Origin: Flavobacteriaceae bacterium
GTDB taxonomy: Bacteria > Bacteroidota > Bacteroidia > Flavobacteriales > Flavobacteriaceae
Length of the DNA: 64,000 nt
NCBI GenBank assembly: GCA_947453885.1
Contig: CANGIF010000001.1
Span: forward strand, 93,278-157,277
Reading direction: 5' to 3'
The notes beneath the pieces are model-generated. The model was not told the origin of the DNA and made no database searches. It saw nothing but the letters and a program-made list of their open reading frames with translations. Of the stretch, positions 39,813 through 46,887 are shown piece after piece. A program made the translations under genes and the position numbers. The first letter of the stretch is position 1; every line of letters begins with the position of its first letter.

Positions 39813-40238
39813 ATGAATCAACCCTTTATAAAACAAGAAAAAATACGTTTTCAGCATGTCGATTATGCTGGAATAGTATTTTACCCAAGATTTCTAGAAA
39901 TGCTTAATTGTCTGGTAGAAGATTGGTTTGAAGAAGCATTAGATCGTCCGTTTTCAAAAATGCACGAAACCAATGGTATTCCAACAGTTGATTTGAAAGT
40001 GCAATTCAAAAAGGCAGCACGTTTGGGAGAAGTTCTAACCAAAAAACTATGGGTAAAACATTTAGGAGGTGCTTCCATCCTATGTGGATTCTCTTTTGAT
40101 GACGAACAAGGAACTACATGCTTGGAAGGTGAAGTAACTTTGGTCAACGTAGCGTTTAATGAAGATAGAAACGATATCAAAGCTGCCCCTTTTACTGAGG
40201 AAATGAAAGAGAAAATCTCAAAATATATTATATTATAA
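39813..40238 (+). CDS. Hot-dog acyl-CoA thioesterase (4HBT-like)
   Basis: A 141-residue hot-dog fold protein of the 4-hydroxybenzoyl-CoA thioesterase class. The active-site segment RFQHVDYAGIVFYPRFLEM carries the 4HBT-type Asp17 followed by Tyr-Ala-Gly. The middle strand has VDLKVQFKKAARLGE. Among cluster enzymes it should release the free hydroxylated acid from its CoA ester before ring cleavage. Alternatively it could recycle CoA from side products. It is 45 bp after the FMN protein. Confidence 0.85.
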   Translation: MNQPFIKQEKIRFQHVDYAGIVFYPRFLEMLNCLVEDWFEEALDRPFSKMHETNGIPTVDLKVQFKKAARLGEVLTKKLWVKHLGGASILCGFSFDDEQGTTCLEGEVTLVNVAFNEDRNDIKAAPFTEEMKEKISKYIIL

Positions 40239-40304
40239 AAAAAACATTTTAATTTAGCGTTTCTCTGTGAAAATCCTCCTTGAAACACTGTGAAATAACA
40301 AACT

Positions 40305-41285
40305 ATGCAATTCAAAAAATTCAAAGCTGCTACAGTTCAAACCTCTCCCGTTTTTTTAAATGTTGAAAAAACGATTGATAAAGCCATTACTTTTATTAAA
40401 GAAGCAAGTAACAATGGTGCGCAATTAATAGCTTTTCCTGAAGTATTTGTGGCAGGATATCCGTATTGGAATTGGATTATGACACCCGTTCAAGGAAGCA
40501 AATGGTATGAAGCATTGTATAAGAATTCTGTTTCAGTTTCTGACGAATCGATGCAACCTTTATTTCAAGCGGCAAAAGACAACAACATTCATATTGTTAT
40601 AGGGATTAATGAGCGTGGTGATAGTTATGGTGAAATATACAACACCAATTTAATCATTGACAACAACGGAATTTTAATCGGAAAACACCGGAAATTAGTA
40701 CCCACTTGGGCTGAAAAACTAACTTGGACCTCTGGTGACGGTTCTTCTTTAAAAGTATATGATACAGAAATTGGACCTATTGGCACCTTAGCTTGTGGAG
40801 AAAACACCAATACTTTAGCCCGTTTTACATTGTTATCGCTAGGCGAATTGATTCATATTGCGAACTATATTTCGTTGCCAGTTGCACCACCCGATTATGA
40901 CATGGCAGAGGCTATAAAAATTCGTGCGGCGGCTCATTCTTTTGAAGGTAAATTATTTACAATCGTTTCCTGTTCTACCATTTCGCAAGAAATTAAAGAT
41001 GCCTTACGAGAAGATGTTCCCAATGTAGATGAATTATTGACTAGAAAAAACTCCGCTTTCTCTGGATTTATTGGTCCGAATGGCGCTGTGATTGGAAGAC
41101 CTTTAATTGATGAGGAAGGAATGGTATATGCCGTTATCGATTTGGAAAAATGTATCCAACCCAAACAAATGCACGACATTCTAGGACATTACAACCGATT
41201 TGATATTTTTGATTTACGAGTAAATATTGCTCCTACTAGAAAGATTACGTTTATTGATAATCACGAGGAGTTTAATAAAAAATAG
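40305..41285 (+). CDS. Nitrilase-superfamily C-N hydrolase
   Basis: A 326-residue carbon-nitrogen hydrolase of the branch typical of true nitrilases (GYPYWNWIM; GKHRKLVPT; LTWTSGDGSSLKVYDTEIG). The Glu-Lys-Cys triad is complete: Glu46, Lys130 and Cys164. The nucleophile sits in CGEN, where most nitrilases have CWE. Members act on nitriles or amides. In this operon, next to maleate isomerase and a ring-cleavage enzyme, an attractive role is deamidation of maleamate to maleate; hydrolysis of a nitrile is the alternative. It follows the thioesterase by 66 bp. Confidence 0.82.
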   Translation: MQFKKFKAATVQTSPVFLNVEKTIDKAITFIKEASNNGAQLIAFPEVFVAGYPYWNWIMTPVQGSKWYEALYKNSVSVSDESMQPLFQAAKDNNIHIVIGINERGDSYGEIYNTNLIIDNNGILIGKHRKLVPTWAEKLTWTSGDGSSLKVYDTEIGPIGTLACGENTNTLARFTLLSLGELIHIANYISLPVAPPDYDMAEAIKIRAAAHSFEGKLFTIVSCSTISQEIKDALREDVPNVDELLTRKNSAFSGFIGPNGAVIGRPLIDEEGMVYAVIDLEKCIQPKQMHDILGHYNRFDIFDLRVNIAPTRKITFIDNHEEFNKK

Positions 41286-41362
41286 TTGAAAGTTGAAAGT
41301 CGAAAGAGAAAAGGCATCAACCACTCTTTAGACTTTAGGCTTTAGACTTTAAGACTAAAATT

Positions 41363-42475
41363 ATGGAAGAAAATAAATTTTCAGACGACGTTTACGGTCG
41401 TGCACGAGTTCAAGATTCTCCTGAACTAGAAGCCTATTATAAAGATTTAGAAGCCCTTGGTGCTGGTGCCTTATGGACCGTTGCCAATGATATTGAACCA
41501 TGGGAACCCAAATCCAATTCTGTTCCGATGCTATGGAAATATGATGATTTAAGAGTATTAGTTTTAAAATCATCGGAATTGGTAACACCCGAACAAGCGG
41601 GTCGTAGAGTGGTTTATTTGGTAAACGACAAACGGAAAGATGTTTCGGCAGCAGTTGGATGGTTATACACTGGAATTCAAGTAACGCGTCCAGGCGAGTA
41701 TACTTCGGCGCATCGTCATCGTGCTTCAGCGTTGCGTTTCATTATGGAAGGTAGCAAAGGATACACTGTGGTGGATGGTAATAAAATCATGTTGGAAGTT
41801 AACGATTTTGTGATTACACCAAATTCTTCGTGGCACGAACATGGTGTTGAAGAAGGTGGCCAAACCTGCATTTGGCAAGATGGTTTGGATATTCCGTTAG
41901 TCAATGCTTTGGAAGCTAATGATTATGCCGTTTATGATGGTAAACAATCTTTAATAAAACCAATCAATCATTCTCCATTGACTTTTGGAGGCGCAGGATT
42001 AATTCCAGCAGATAAAACTTGGGATAAACCGTATTCGCCATTATTCAAATATTCTTGGTCAACCGTATATCCAACCTTATTGGAAGTAGCCAAAGTCAAT
42101 GAAATCAATCCATTTGATGGGATTTTGATGCAATATTCCAATCCGTTAACAGGCGGCCATGTGATGCAAACGATGGGTGCAGCCATGCAATTGTTGCCTG
42201 CTGGTTTCAAAGGTAAAGCGCACAAACACACGGGTTCCTTCGTATACCAATGTGCTAAAGGTAAAGGCTATTCCATCATCAACGGAAAACGATTTGATTG
42301 GAAGGAACGCGATATTTTCTGTGTACCATCTTGGGCATGGCACGAACATCATAATTTATCTGAAACTGAAGATGCATGCCTTTTCCAATTTAATGATTTG
42401 CCCGTAATTGAAGGATTAGGTTTGTTTCAAGAAAGAATTTTAGAAGAAAATAACGGGCATCAGAAAGTTGAATAA
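41363..42475 (+). CDS. Gentisate 1,2-dioxygenase-like bicupin
   Basis: A 370-residue bicupin. The first cupin holds GEYTSAHRHRASALRFIMEG (His117, His119) and, after a conserved strand, NSSWHEHG (His158, His160). The second cupin has KHTGSFVYQCAKGKGYSIING and WAWHEHHN. The fold and motifs resemble gentisate 1,2-dioxygenase and salicylate 1,2-dioxygenase, Fe(II) enzymes that open the ring between the carboxyl-bearing carbon and its neighbour. It probably cleaves the 5-hydroxylated acid made upstream. Which 2-substituent it accepts, hydroxyl or amino, is not decided here. Confidence 0.86.
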   Translation: MEENKFSDDVYGRARVQDSPELEAYYKDLEALGAGALWTVANDIEPWEPKSNSVPMLWKYDDLRVLVLKSSELVTPEQAGRRVVYLVNDKRKDVSAAVGWLYTGIQVTRPGEYTSAHRHRASALRFIMEGSKGYTVVDGNKIMLEVNDFVITPNSSWHEHGVEEGGQTCIWQDGLDIPLVNALEANDYAVYDGKQSLIKPINHSPLTFGGAGLIPADKTWDKPYSPLFKYSWSTVYPTLLEVAKVNEINPFDGILMQYSNPLTGGHVMQTMGAAMQLLPAGFKGKAHKHTGSFVYQCAKGKGYSIINGKRFDWKERDIFCVPSWAWHEHHNLSETEDACLFQFNDLPVIEGLGLFQERILEENNGHQKVE

Positions 42476-42510
42476 CAATAACAATTTCAAAAATCAATAA
42501 CAATAAAAAC

Positions 42511-42553
42511 ACTGCGAAACTTGCGTAAATCTTTGCGTACTTTGCGGTTAAAT
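42511..42553 (+). repeat. TTTGCG-type spacer repeat
   Basis: Between the bicupin and FAH genes a tract with four near-copies of (T/C)TGCG at 7-11-nt steps (CACTGCGAAAC, TTGCGTAAATC, TTTGCGTAC, TTTGCGGTTAAA) ends 9 bp before the FAH start. A shorter relative lies at 43509-43533. I recall similar strings in other Flavobacterium spacers, but their role is unknown. Confidence 0.6.
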
Positions 42554-42561
42554 ACAAACAC

Positions 42562-43470
42562 ATGAAACTACTTACCTATAAAACTGCCGACTCCGAACCA
42601 CGTTTAGGCTTTATCCACAACAACCAAGTTATCGATATGGAAGACTTTGGTGAAATATCCAATTTTCCATTGCCAAACGATATGCTAGAACTCATCGATT
42701 TAGGTTTCGAAATCATAGCAGAAATCACTGAAATTATTGCTGAAACTTCCAAAGAATTTTTTGATGAAGTAGCATACGAAATGGACGAAGTTACTATCCT
42801 CGCTCCTATTGAAAAACCTAGAAAAAACATCATCGGAATTGGATTGAACTATACAGAACACGTTGCTGAAAGTGCTCGAACATTAGACACTACAGGGAAG
42901 CTTCCGCAAAAACCAATTATCTTTTCAAAACCACCAACAACGGTAACAGCTACGAATACTGACATCATTAAAAACACTAAACTAACAGAACAACTGGATT
43001 GGGAAGTAGAATTGGCTGTTGTGATTGGTAAAAAAGGGAAATATGTTCCAAATGCAGATGCGTTGGATTATGTGTTTGGATATACTGTAATCAACGACAT
43101 TTCGGCACGTGATTGCCGTCGTGAAGGACAATGGATTGTTTCTAAAGGACAAGATACTTTTGCACCAATGGGACCTTATTTGGTAACTAAAGACGAAATT
43201 GAAAACCCGCACAACTTGAACTTATCGCTGAAAGTAAATGGAGTTGAAAAACAAAACTCCAATACTAAATTCTTGTTATTCAATATCAACGATTTGATTG
43301 AAGATTTAAGCATTGTGTTTACTTTAGAGCCTGGCGATATCATTGCTACAGGAACGCCTTCTGGAGTTGGCGCCGGCAGAAACCCACAAGAGTGGTTACA
43401 TGATGTAGATGTGATTGAAGCAACAGTTGAAGGAATTGGGACAATTGTGAATACAGTTAAGGAGATTTAA
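42562..43470 (+). CDS. Fumarylacetoacetate hydrolase family protein
   Basis: A 302-residue FAH-fold hydrolase. The C-terminal catalytic barrel has IGIGLNYTEHVAES, LDWEVELAVVIGKKG (metal-binding Glu pair), YTVINDISARDC (Asp), LEPGDIIATGTPSGVGAG and KGQDTFAPMGPYLV. FAH enzymes hydrolyse beta-diketo acids such as maleylpyruvate or fumarylpyruvate to pyruvate plus a dicarboxylate. No GST-type maleylpyruvate isomerase is encoded nearby, so the cis ring-cleavage product is probably hydrolysed directly. Positioned 86 bp after the bicupin gene. Confidence 0.88.
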   Translation: MKLLTYKTADSEPRLGFIHNNQVIDMEDFGEISNFPLPNDMLELIDLGFEIIAEITEIIAETSKEFFDEVAYEMDEVTILAPIEKPRKNIIGIGLNYTEHVAESARTLDTTGKLPQKPIIFSKPPTTVTATNTDIIKNTKLTEQLDWEVELAVVIGKKGKYVPNADALDYVFGYTVINDISARDCRREGQWIVSKGQDTFAPMGPYLVTKDEIENPHNLNLSLKVNGVEKQNSNTKFLLFNINDLIEDLSIVFTLEPGDIIATGTPSGVGAGRNPQEWLHDVDVIEATVEGIGTIVNTVKEI

Positions 43471-43508
43471 AAAAGTGATTAGTGTTCCGTTTTTAGTGTT
43501 CAGACAAA

Positions 43509-43533
43509 TACTTTGCGAACTTTGCGTTTAAAA
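43509..43533 (+). repeat. Short TTTGCG spacer repeat
   Basis: ACTTTGCGAACTTTGCGTTTAA-type direct repeat immediately before the methyltransferase ATG. It shares its TTTGCG unit with the longer tract at 42511. Confidence 0.6.
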
Positions 43534-43535
43534 TT

Positions 43536-44174
43536 ATGGATTATACAAAAATAGCAGTCGATATATTCAATAAGCTTGCTGATGGTTATCAGGATAAATT
43601 TATGGATGTTTCCATTTATCATGATTCTTTGTTTATTTTTTGCAAAAGCTTAACCAAAGTAAATGCTGAAATATTAGAATTAGCCTGTGGACCAGGAAAT
43701 GTCACTAAATATCTTTTAGAAAAACGGCATGATTTTAAAATACTTGGTACCGATTTAGCACCAAATATGATAGCATTGGCAAGAATAAATAATCCAACGG
43801 CACATTTTGAATTAATGGATTGTAGAGCAATTTCAACACTTAACAAAAAATTTGACGGCATCGTTTGTGGATTCGGATTGCCTTATCTTTCCAAAACGGA
43901 AGCCATACAATTCATTCAAGATGCTGGTGAAAAGTTAAATGCAAATGGAATACTCTATATTAGTACAATGGAAGATGACAATTCAAATTCGGGTTTTAGA
44001 ACCGGTAGTACTGGCGATAAAATGTATCAAAATTTTCATCAAGTCGATTATTTAACCCATGCGCTAGAGGATAATCATTTTAGAATAATCCATTTAGAAA
44101 GAAAAGAATACCTACATAACGACCAAAAAACTACAGATTTAATACTCATAGCAACTAAACCGTATAATGAATAA
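43536..44174 (+). CDS. Class I SAM-dependent methyltransferase
   Basis: A 212-residue Rossmann methyltransferase: motif I ILELACGPGNVTKYL near residues 51-64, acidic loop ILGTDLAPNMIALA, then FDGIVCGFGLPYLS and LNANGILYISTME. Its start lies 65 bp after FAH and its end overlaps the maleate isomerase by 8 bp, so it is part of the operon. A methyltransferase is not an obvious step of a ring-cleavage route; it could modify a pathway intermediate or be carried along. Substrate is unknown. Confidence 0.8.
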   Translation: MDYTKIAVDIFNKLADGYQDKFMDVSIYHDSLFIFCKSLTKVNAEILELACGPGNVTKYLLEKRHDFKILGTDLAPNMIALARINNPTAHFELMDCRAISTLNKKFDGIVCGFGLPYLSKTEAIQFIQDAGEKLNANGILYISTMEDDNSNSGFRTGSTGDKMYQNFHQVDYLTHALEDNHFRIIHLERKEYLHNDQKTTDLILIATKPYNE

Positions 44175-44919
44175 AAAATTTAGAATAGGACAAATAGTTC
44201 CCTCTTCCAATGTGACGATGGAAACCGAAATACCAGCCATTTTTAGAGCCAGAGAAACAATATTACCTGAGCGTTTTACGTTTCACAGCAGCAGAATGCG
44301 CATGAAAAAAGTAACCAAAGAAGAACTCGAAGCCATGGATGCCATGAGTTTGAAATGTGCGCAAGAGCTTTCAGATGCACACGTTGATGTGATGGGATAT
44401 GCCTGTTTGGTAGCCATAATGAGCATGGGTCGTGGTTATCATTGTGTTTCGGAAGTGAATTTGCATCAGGAAACCATAGCCAATGAATTCCCAACCCCTA
44501 TTGTGACTTCGGCTGGTGCTTTGATTAATGGATTGAAGGTTTTGGGTGCAAAACAAATTTCAATTATTACACCTTATATGCGTCCGCTTACGGATATGGT
44601 GGTTGATTATATAGAATACCAAGGCATCAAAGTGAAACAAAGTATTGCGCTTGAAATTCCAGATAATTTAGAAGTAGCAGCACAAAACCCATTAAACTTA
44701 TTGGAAATCTACAAACAACTCGATTTAACTGATGTGGATGTTTTGGTTGCATCGGCTTGTGTGCAAATGCCATCACTGGAAGCTATCGATTTGATTCAAG
44801 CGGAATGTGGCATTCCTGTTACTTCGGCAGCGGTTTGCACTACTTATGAAATGATGAAAAAATTGGGTATTGAAGCCAAATCAACTATTGGTGGAGCACT
44901 TTTAAATGGTAGCTATTAA
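44167..44919 (+). CDS. Maleate cis-trans isomerase (Asp/Glu racemase family)
   Basis: A 250-residue Asp/Glu-racemase-fold protein. The two catalytic cysteines expected of maleate isomerases are in place: Cys80 in MGYACLVAI and Cys198 in ASACVQMPSLEAI, the latter motif being the family hallmark. It converts maleate to fumarate, which enters the TCA cycle. As last gene it completes a route from the ring-cleavage product. The start overlaps the methyltransferase by 8 bp and a perfect bidirectional terminator follows directly. Confidence 0.9.
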   Translation: MNKKFRIGQIVPSSNVTMETEIPAIFRARETILPERFTFHSSRMRMKKVTKEELEAMDAMSLKCAQELSDAHVDVMGYACLVAIMSMGRGYHCVSEVNLHQETIANEFPTPIVTSAGALINGLKVLGAKQISIITPYMRPLTDMVVDYIEYQGIKVKQSIALEIPDNLEVAAQNPLNLLEIYKQLDLTDVDVLVASACVQMPSLEAIDLIQAECGIPVTSAAVCTTYEMMKKLGIEAKSTIGGALLNGSY

Positions 44920-44921
44920 AT

Positions 44922-44967
44922 AAAGAAATTCCTTACACAGCAGGTAATTAGTGTAAGGAATTTCTTT
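44922..44967. terminator. Bidirectional terminator at the end of the catabolic cluster
   Basis: Perfect 17-bp inverted repeat with arms 44922-44938 and 44951-44967 and a 12-nt loop. U-rich ends on both strands allow it to stop the cluster (plus) and the dienelactone hydrolase gene (minus). Confidence 0.9.
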
Positions 44968-44984
44968 TAAACGGAATAATTTAT

Positions 44985-45755
44985 TTAAAGAACTTCTTTT
45001 AGAAAACCAAGTAGTTCCTTCCAAGATCGTTTGTCTGCTTTTTCGTTATACGCTGCTCCTTTACTGTTGTCGTTTCCAGCATTTTTATCTGTAAACGAGT
45101 GAACTGCATTTGCGTAGTACACCATTTGCCAATCCGCTTTTGAAGTTCTCATTTCGGACTGAAAAGCTTTTATTTCTGCCTCACTTTCATAAGGGTCATC
45201 AGCTCCGTGTAAAACTAATACTCGTGCTTGAATTGGATCGATTTTTCTTGATTCCTCTCTAGCTAAACCTCCATGAAATGAAACAATTCCTTTTACTTTC
45301 ATAGCAGTTCTTGCAGCTTCAATAGCGCCAGTTCCACCAAAACAATACCCCATTACCACAATTTCCTCTGGATTAGCTCCTTGTTTAATTAATTGGTCTA
45401 ATGCCAATTGAATTCTTGTTTGATAATCTTTTATATTCTTTTTAAAAAAACCTGCTTTTTGTCCCGCTTCTTGAAAATTAGTAGGCTTGTTTCCAACACC
45501 ATAAATATCAGCTACAAATGTGGTGTATCCTAAATTTGATAATTCTGTTGCACTTTCTTTTGCATGTTCATCTATTCCCATCCAAGCAGGAAGGATTAAA
45601 ACACCAGGTTTGTTTTTTAATTCTATTGCAGGTTTGGATACAAAACCGCTTAATTTTTGATTGCCATCTATATAGTCAACTGCTTTCAATTGACTATATA
45701 TTACTTTTGGTACTAGTACTAATGCTAAAAGTAGTAGCGTTGTTTTTGCTTTCAT
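44985..45755 (-). CDS. Exported dienelactone hydrolase family protein
   Basis: A 256-residue alpha/beta hydrolase of the DLH family with an N-terminal signal peptide (MKAKTTLLLLALVLVPKVIYSQ). The catalytic triad is visible: Cys138 in MGYCFGG, Asp near 186 in HGADDPYE and His219 in NAVHSFTD. DLH enzymes open lactones of aromatic catabolism, but this one is exported and convergent with the ring-cleavage cluster, so it may simply be a periplasmic esterase/lactonase. Its composition is like the surrounding chromosome rather than the GC-richer cluster. Confidence 0.85.
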   Translation of the reverse strand: MKAKTTLLLLALVLVPKVIYSQLKAVDYIDGNQKLSGFVSKPAIELKNKPGVLILPAWMGIDEHAKESATELSNLGYTTFVADIYGVGNKPTNFQEAGQKAGFFKKNIKDYQTRIQLALDQLIKQGANPEEIVVMGYCFGGTGAIEAARTAMKVKGIVSFHGGLAREESRKIDPIQARVLVLHGADDPYESEAEIKAFQSEMRTSKADWQMVYYANAVHSFTDKNAGNDNSKGAAYNEKADKRSWKELLGFLKEVL

Positions 45756-45929
45756 GTTTTTTTTTTGTAAATTTAATAAAACGAATTAGAAACAGTTGTT
45801 AAAAAAACATTTAAAATTGTATGCCATAAAAAAGGAATGGAAAATAATCAAAACAACATAAGTAGAAATTATTGATATGGTAAAAGTAACTTTATAATAA
45901 GCATATTACAATTGAGTCGAAGTAGAACT

Positions 45930-45960
45930 TTGTGTAAACTCTTTTTTTTAAGTAATTTTG
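45930..45960 (+). promoter_or_regulatory. Candidate promoter for the agmatine operon
   Basis: TTTG at 45929-45932 and TAATTTTG at 45953-45960 (exact TAnnTTTG) are separated by 20 nt. The -7 element lies 28 bp before the aguB ATG. This is the cleanest Bacteroidota-type promoter in the window. Confidence 0.6.
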
Positions 45961-45988
45961 CACCAATTAATCTAAGAAATACTCTGCT

Positions 45989-46864
45989 ATGTCTCATGTA
46001 AAAGTAGGTTTGGTTCAAATGTCTTGCGAAAAAGACTATAAAGTCAATATTGATAAAGCATTAAAAGAAATTAGAGTTGCGGCACAAAAAGGGGCTCAAA
46101 TTATTTGTCTTCAAGAATTGTTTACTTCTCTATATTTTTGTGACGTTGAAGACTATGATAATTTTAGTTTAGCAGAAAGTGTTCCAGGAAAGTCAACGGA
46201 TATCTTAAGTATTGCAGCAAAAGAACTTAATGTTGTACTAATTGCTTCATTATTTGAAAAAAGAGCTGAAGGATTATACCACAATACAACTGCTGTTATA
46301 GATGCAGATGGTACTTATTTGGGTAAATACAGAAAAATGCACATACCAGACGATCCGGCTTTTTATGAAAAATTTTATTTTACACCAGGCGACTTAGGTT
46401 ACAAAGTATTTCAAACCAAATTTGCTAAAATTGGAGTTCTCATTTGTTGGGATCAATGGTATCCGGAAGCAAGTAGAATTACTGCTTTAATGGGAGCTGA
46501 ACTTTTGTTTTATCCAACGGCAATTGGTTGGGATACCAATCAAGATGAAGAGACCAATCAAGATCAATACAATGCTTGGCAAACCATTCAACGATCACAT
46601 GCAGTAGCAAATGGTGTGCCTGTTATTAGTGTAAACCGTGTTGGTTTTGAACAAAATGGTGCTATGAAATTTTGGGGAGGCAGTTTTGTTGCGAATGCTC
46701 AAGGGAAACTAAAATACCTTGCTTCTCATGATAAAGAAGAAACAGAAGTAGTTGAATTGGACTTAAAAGAATCCAATTTTTTCAGAATGCACTGGCCTTT
46801 TTTACGTGATAGAAGAATTGACAGTTACCAACCAATTACTAAACGTTTTATAGACGAATTATAG
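45989..46864 (+). CDS. aguB: N-carbamoylputrescine amidase
   Basis: Nitrilase-superfamily hydrolase of 291 residues that splits N-carbamoylputrescine to putrescine, CO2 and ammonia. The Glu-Lys-Cys triad is Glu43 (LQELFTSLYF), Lys116 (YRKMHIPDDP) and Cys153 (LICWDQWYPEA). The segment AELLFYPTAIGWD and the DQYNAWQTIQRSHA tail fit the AguB/CPA clade. The partner agmatine deiminase gene follows after 23 bp. Confidence 0.93.
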   Translation: MSHVKVGLVQMSCEKDYKVNIDKALKEIRVAAQKGAQIICLQELFTSLYFCDVEDYDNFSLAESVPGKSTDILSIAAKELNVVLIASLFEKRAEGLYHNTTAVIDADGTYLGKYRKMHIPDDPAFYEKFYFTPGDLGYKVFQTKFAKIGVLICWDQWYPEASRITALMGAELLFYPTAIGWDTNQDEETNQDQYNAWQTIQRSHAVANGVPVISVNRVGFEQNGAMKFWGGSFVANAQGKLKYLASHDKEETEVVELDLKESNFFRMHWPFLRDRRIDSYQPITKRFIDEL

Positions 46865-46887
46865 ATTGCTTCTTAAAATTATATTCC

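Noticed and set aside
44985..45755. Dienelactone hydrolase as an additional step of the aromatic cluster.
   Set aside because: It is convergent, exported, has chromosomal-like composition, and lies beyond the cluster's terminator. A gentisate-type route yields no dienelactone.
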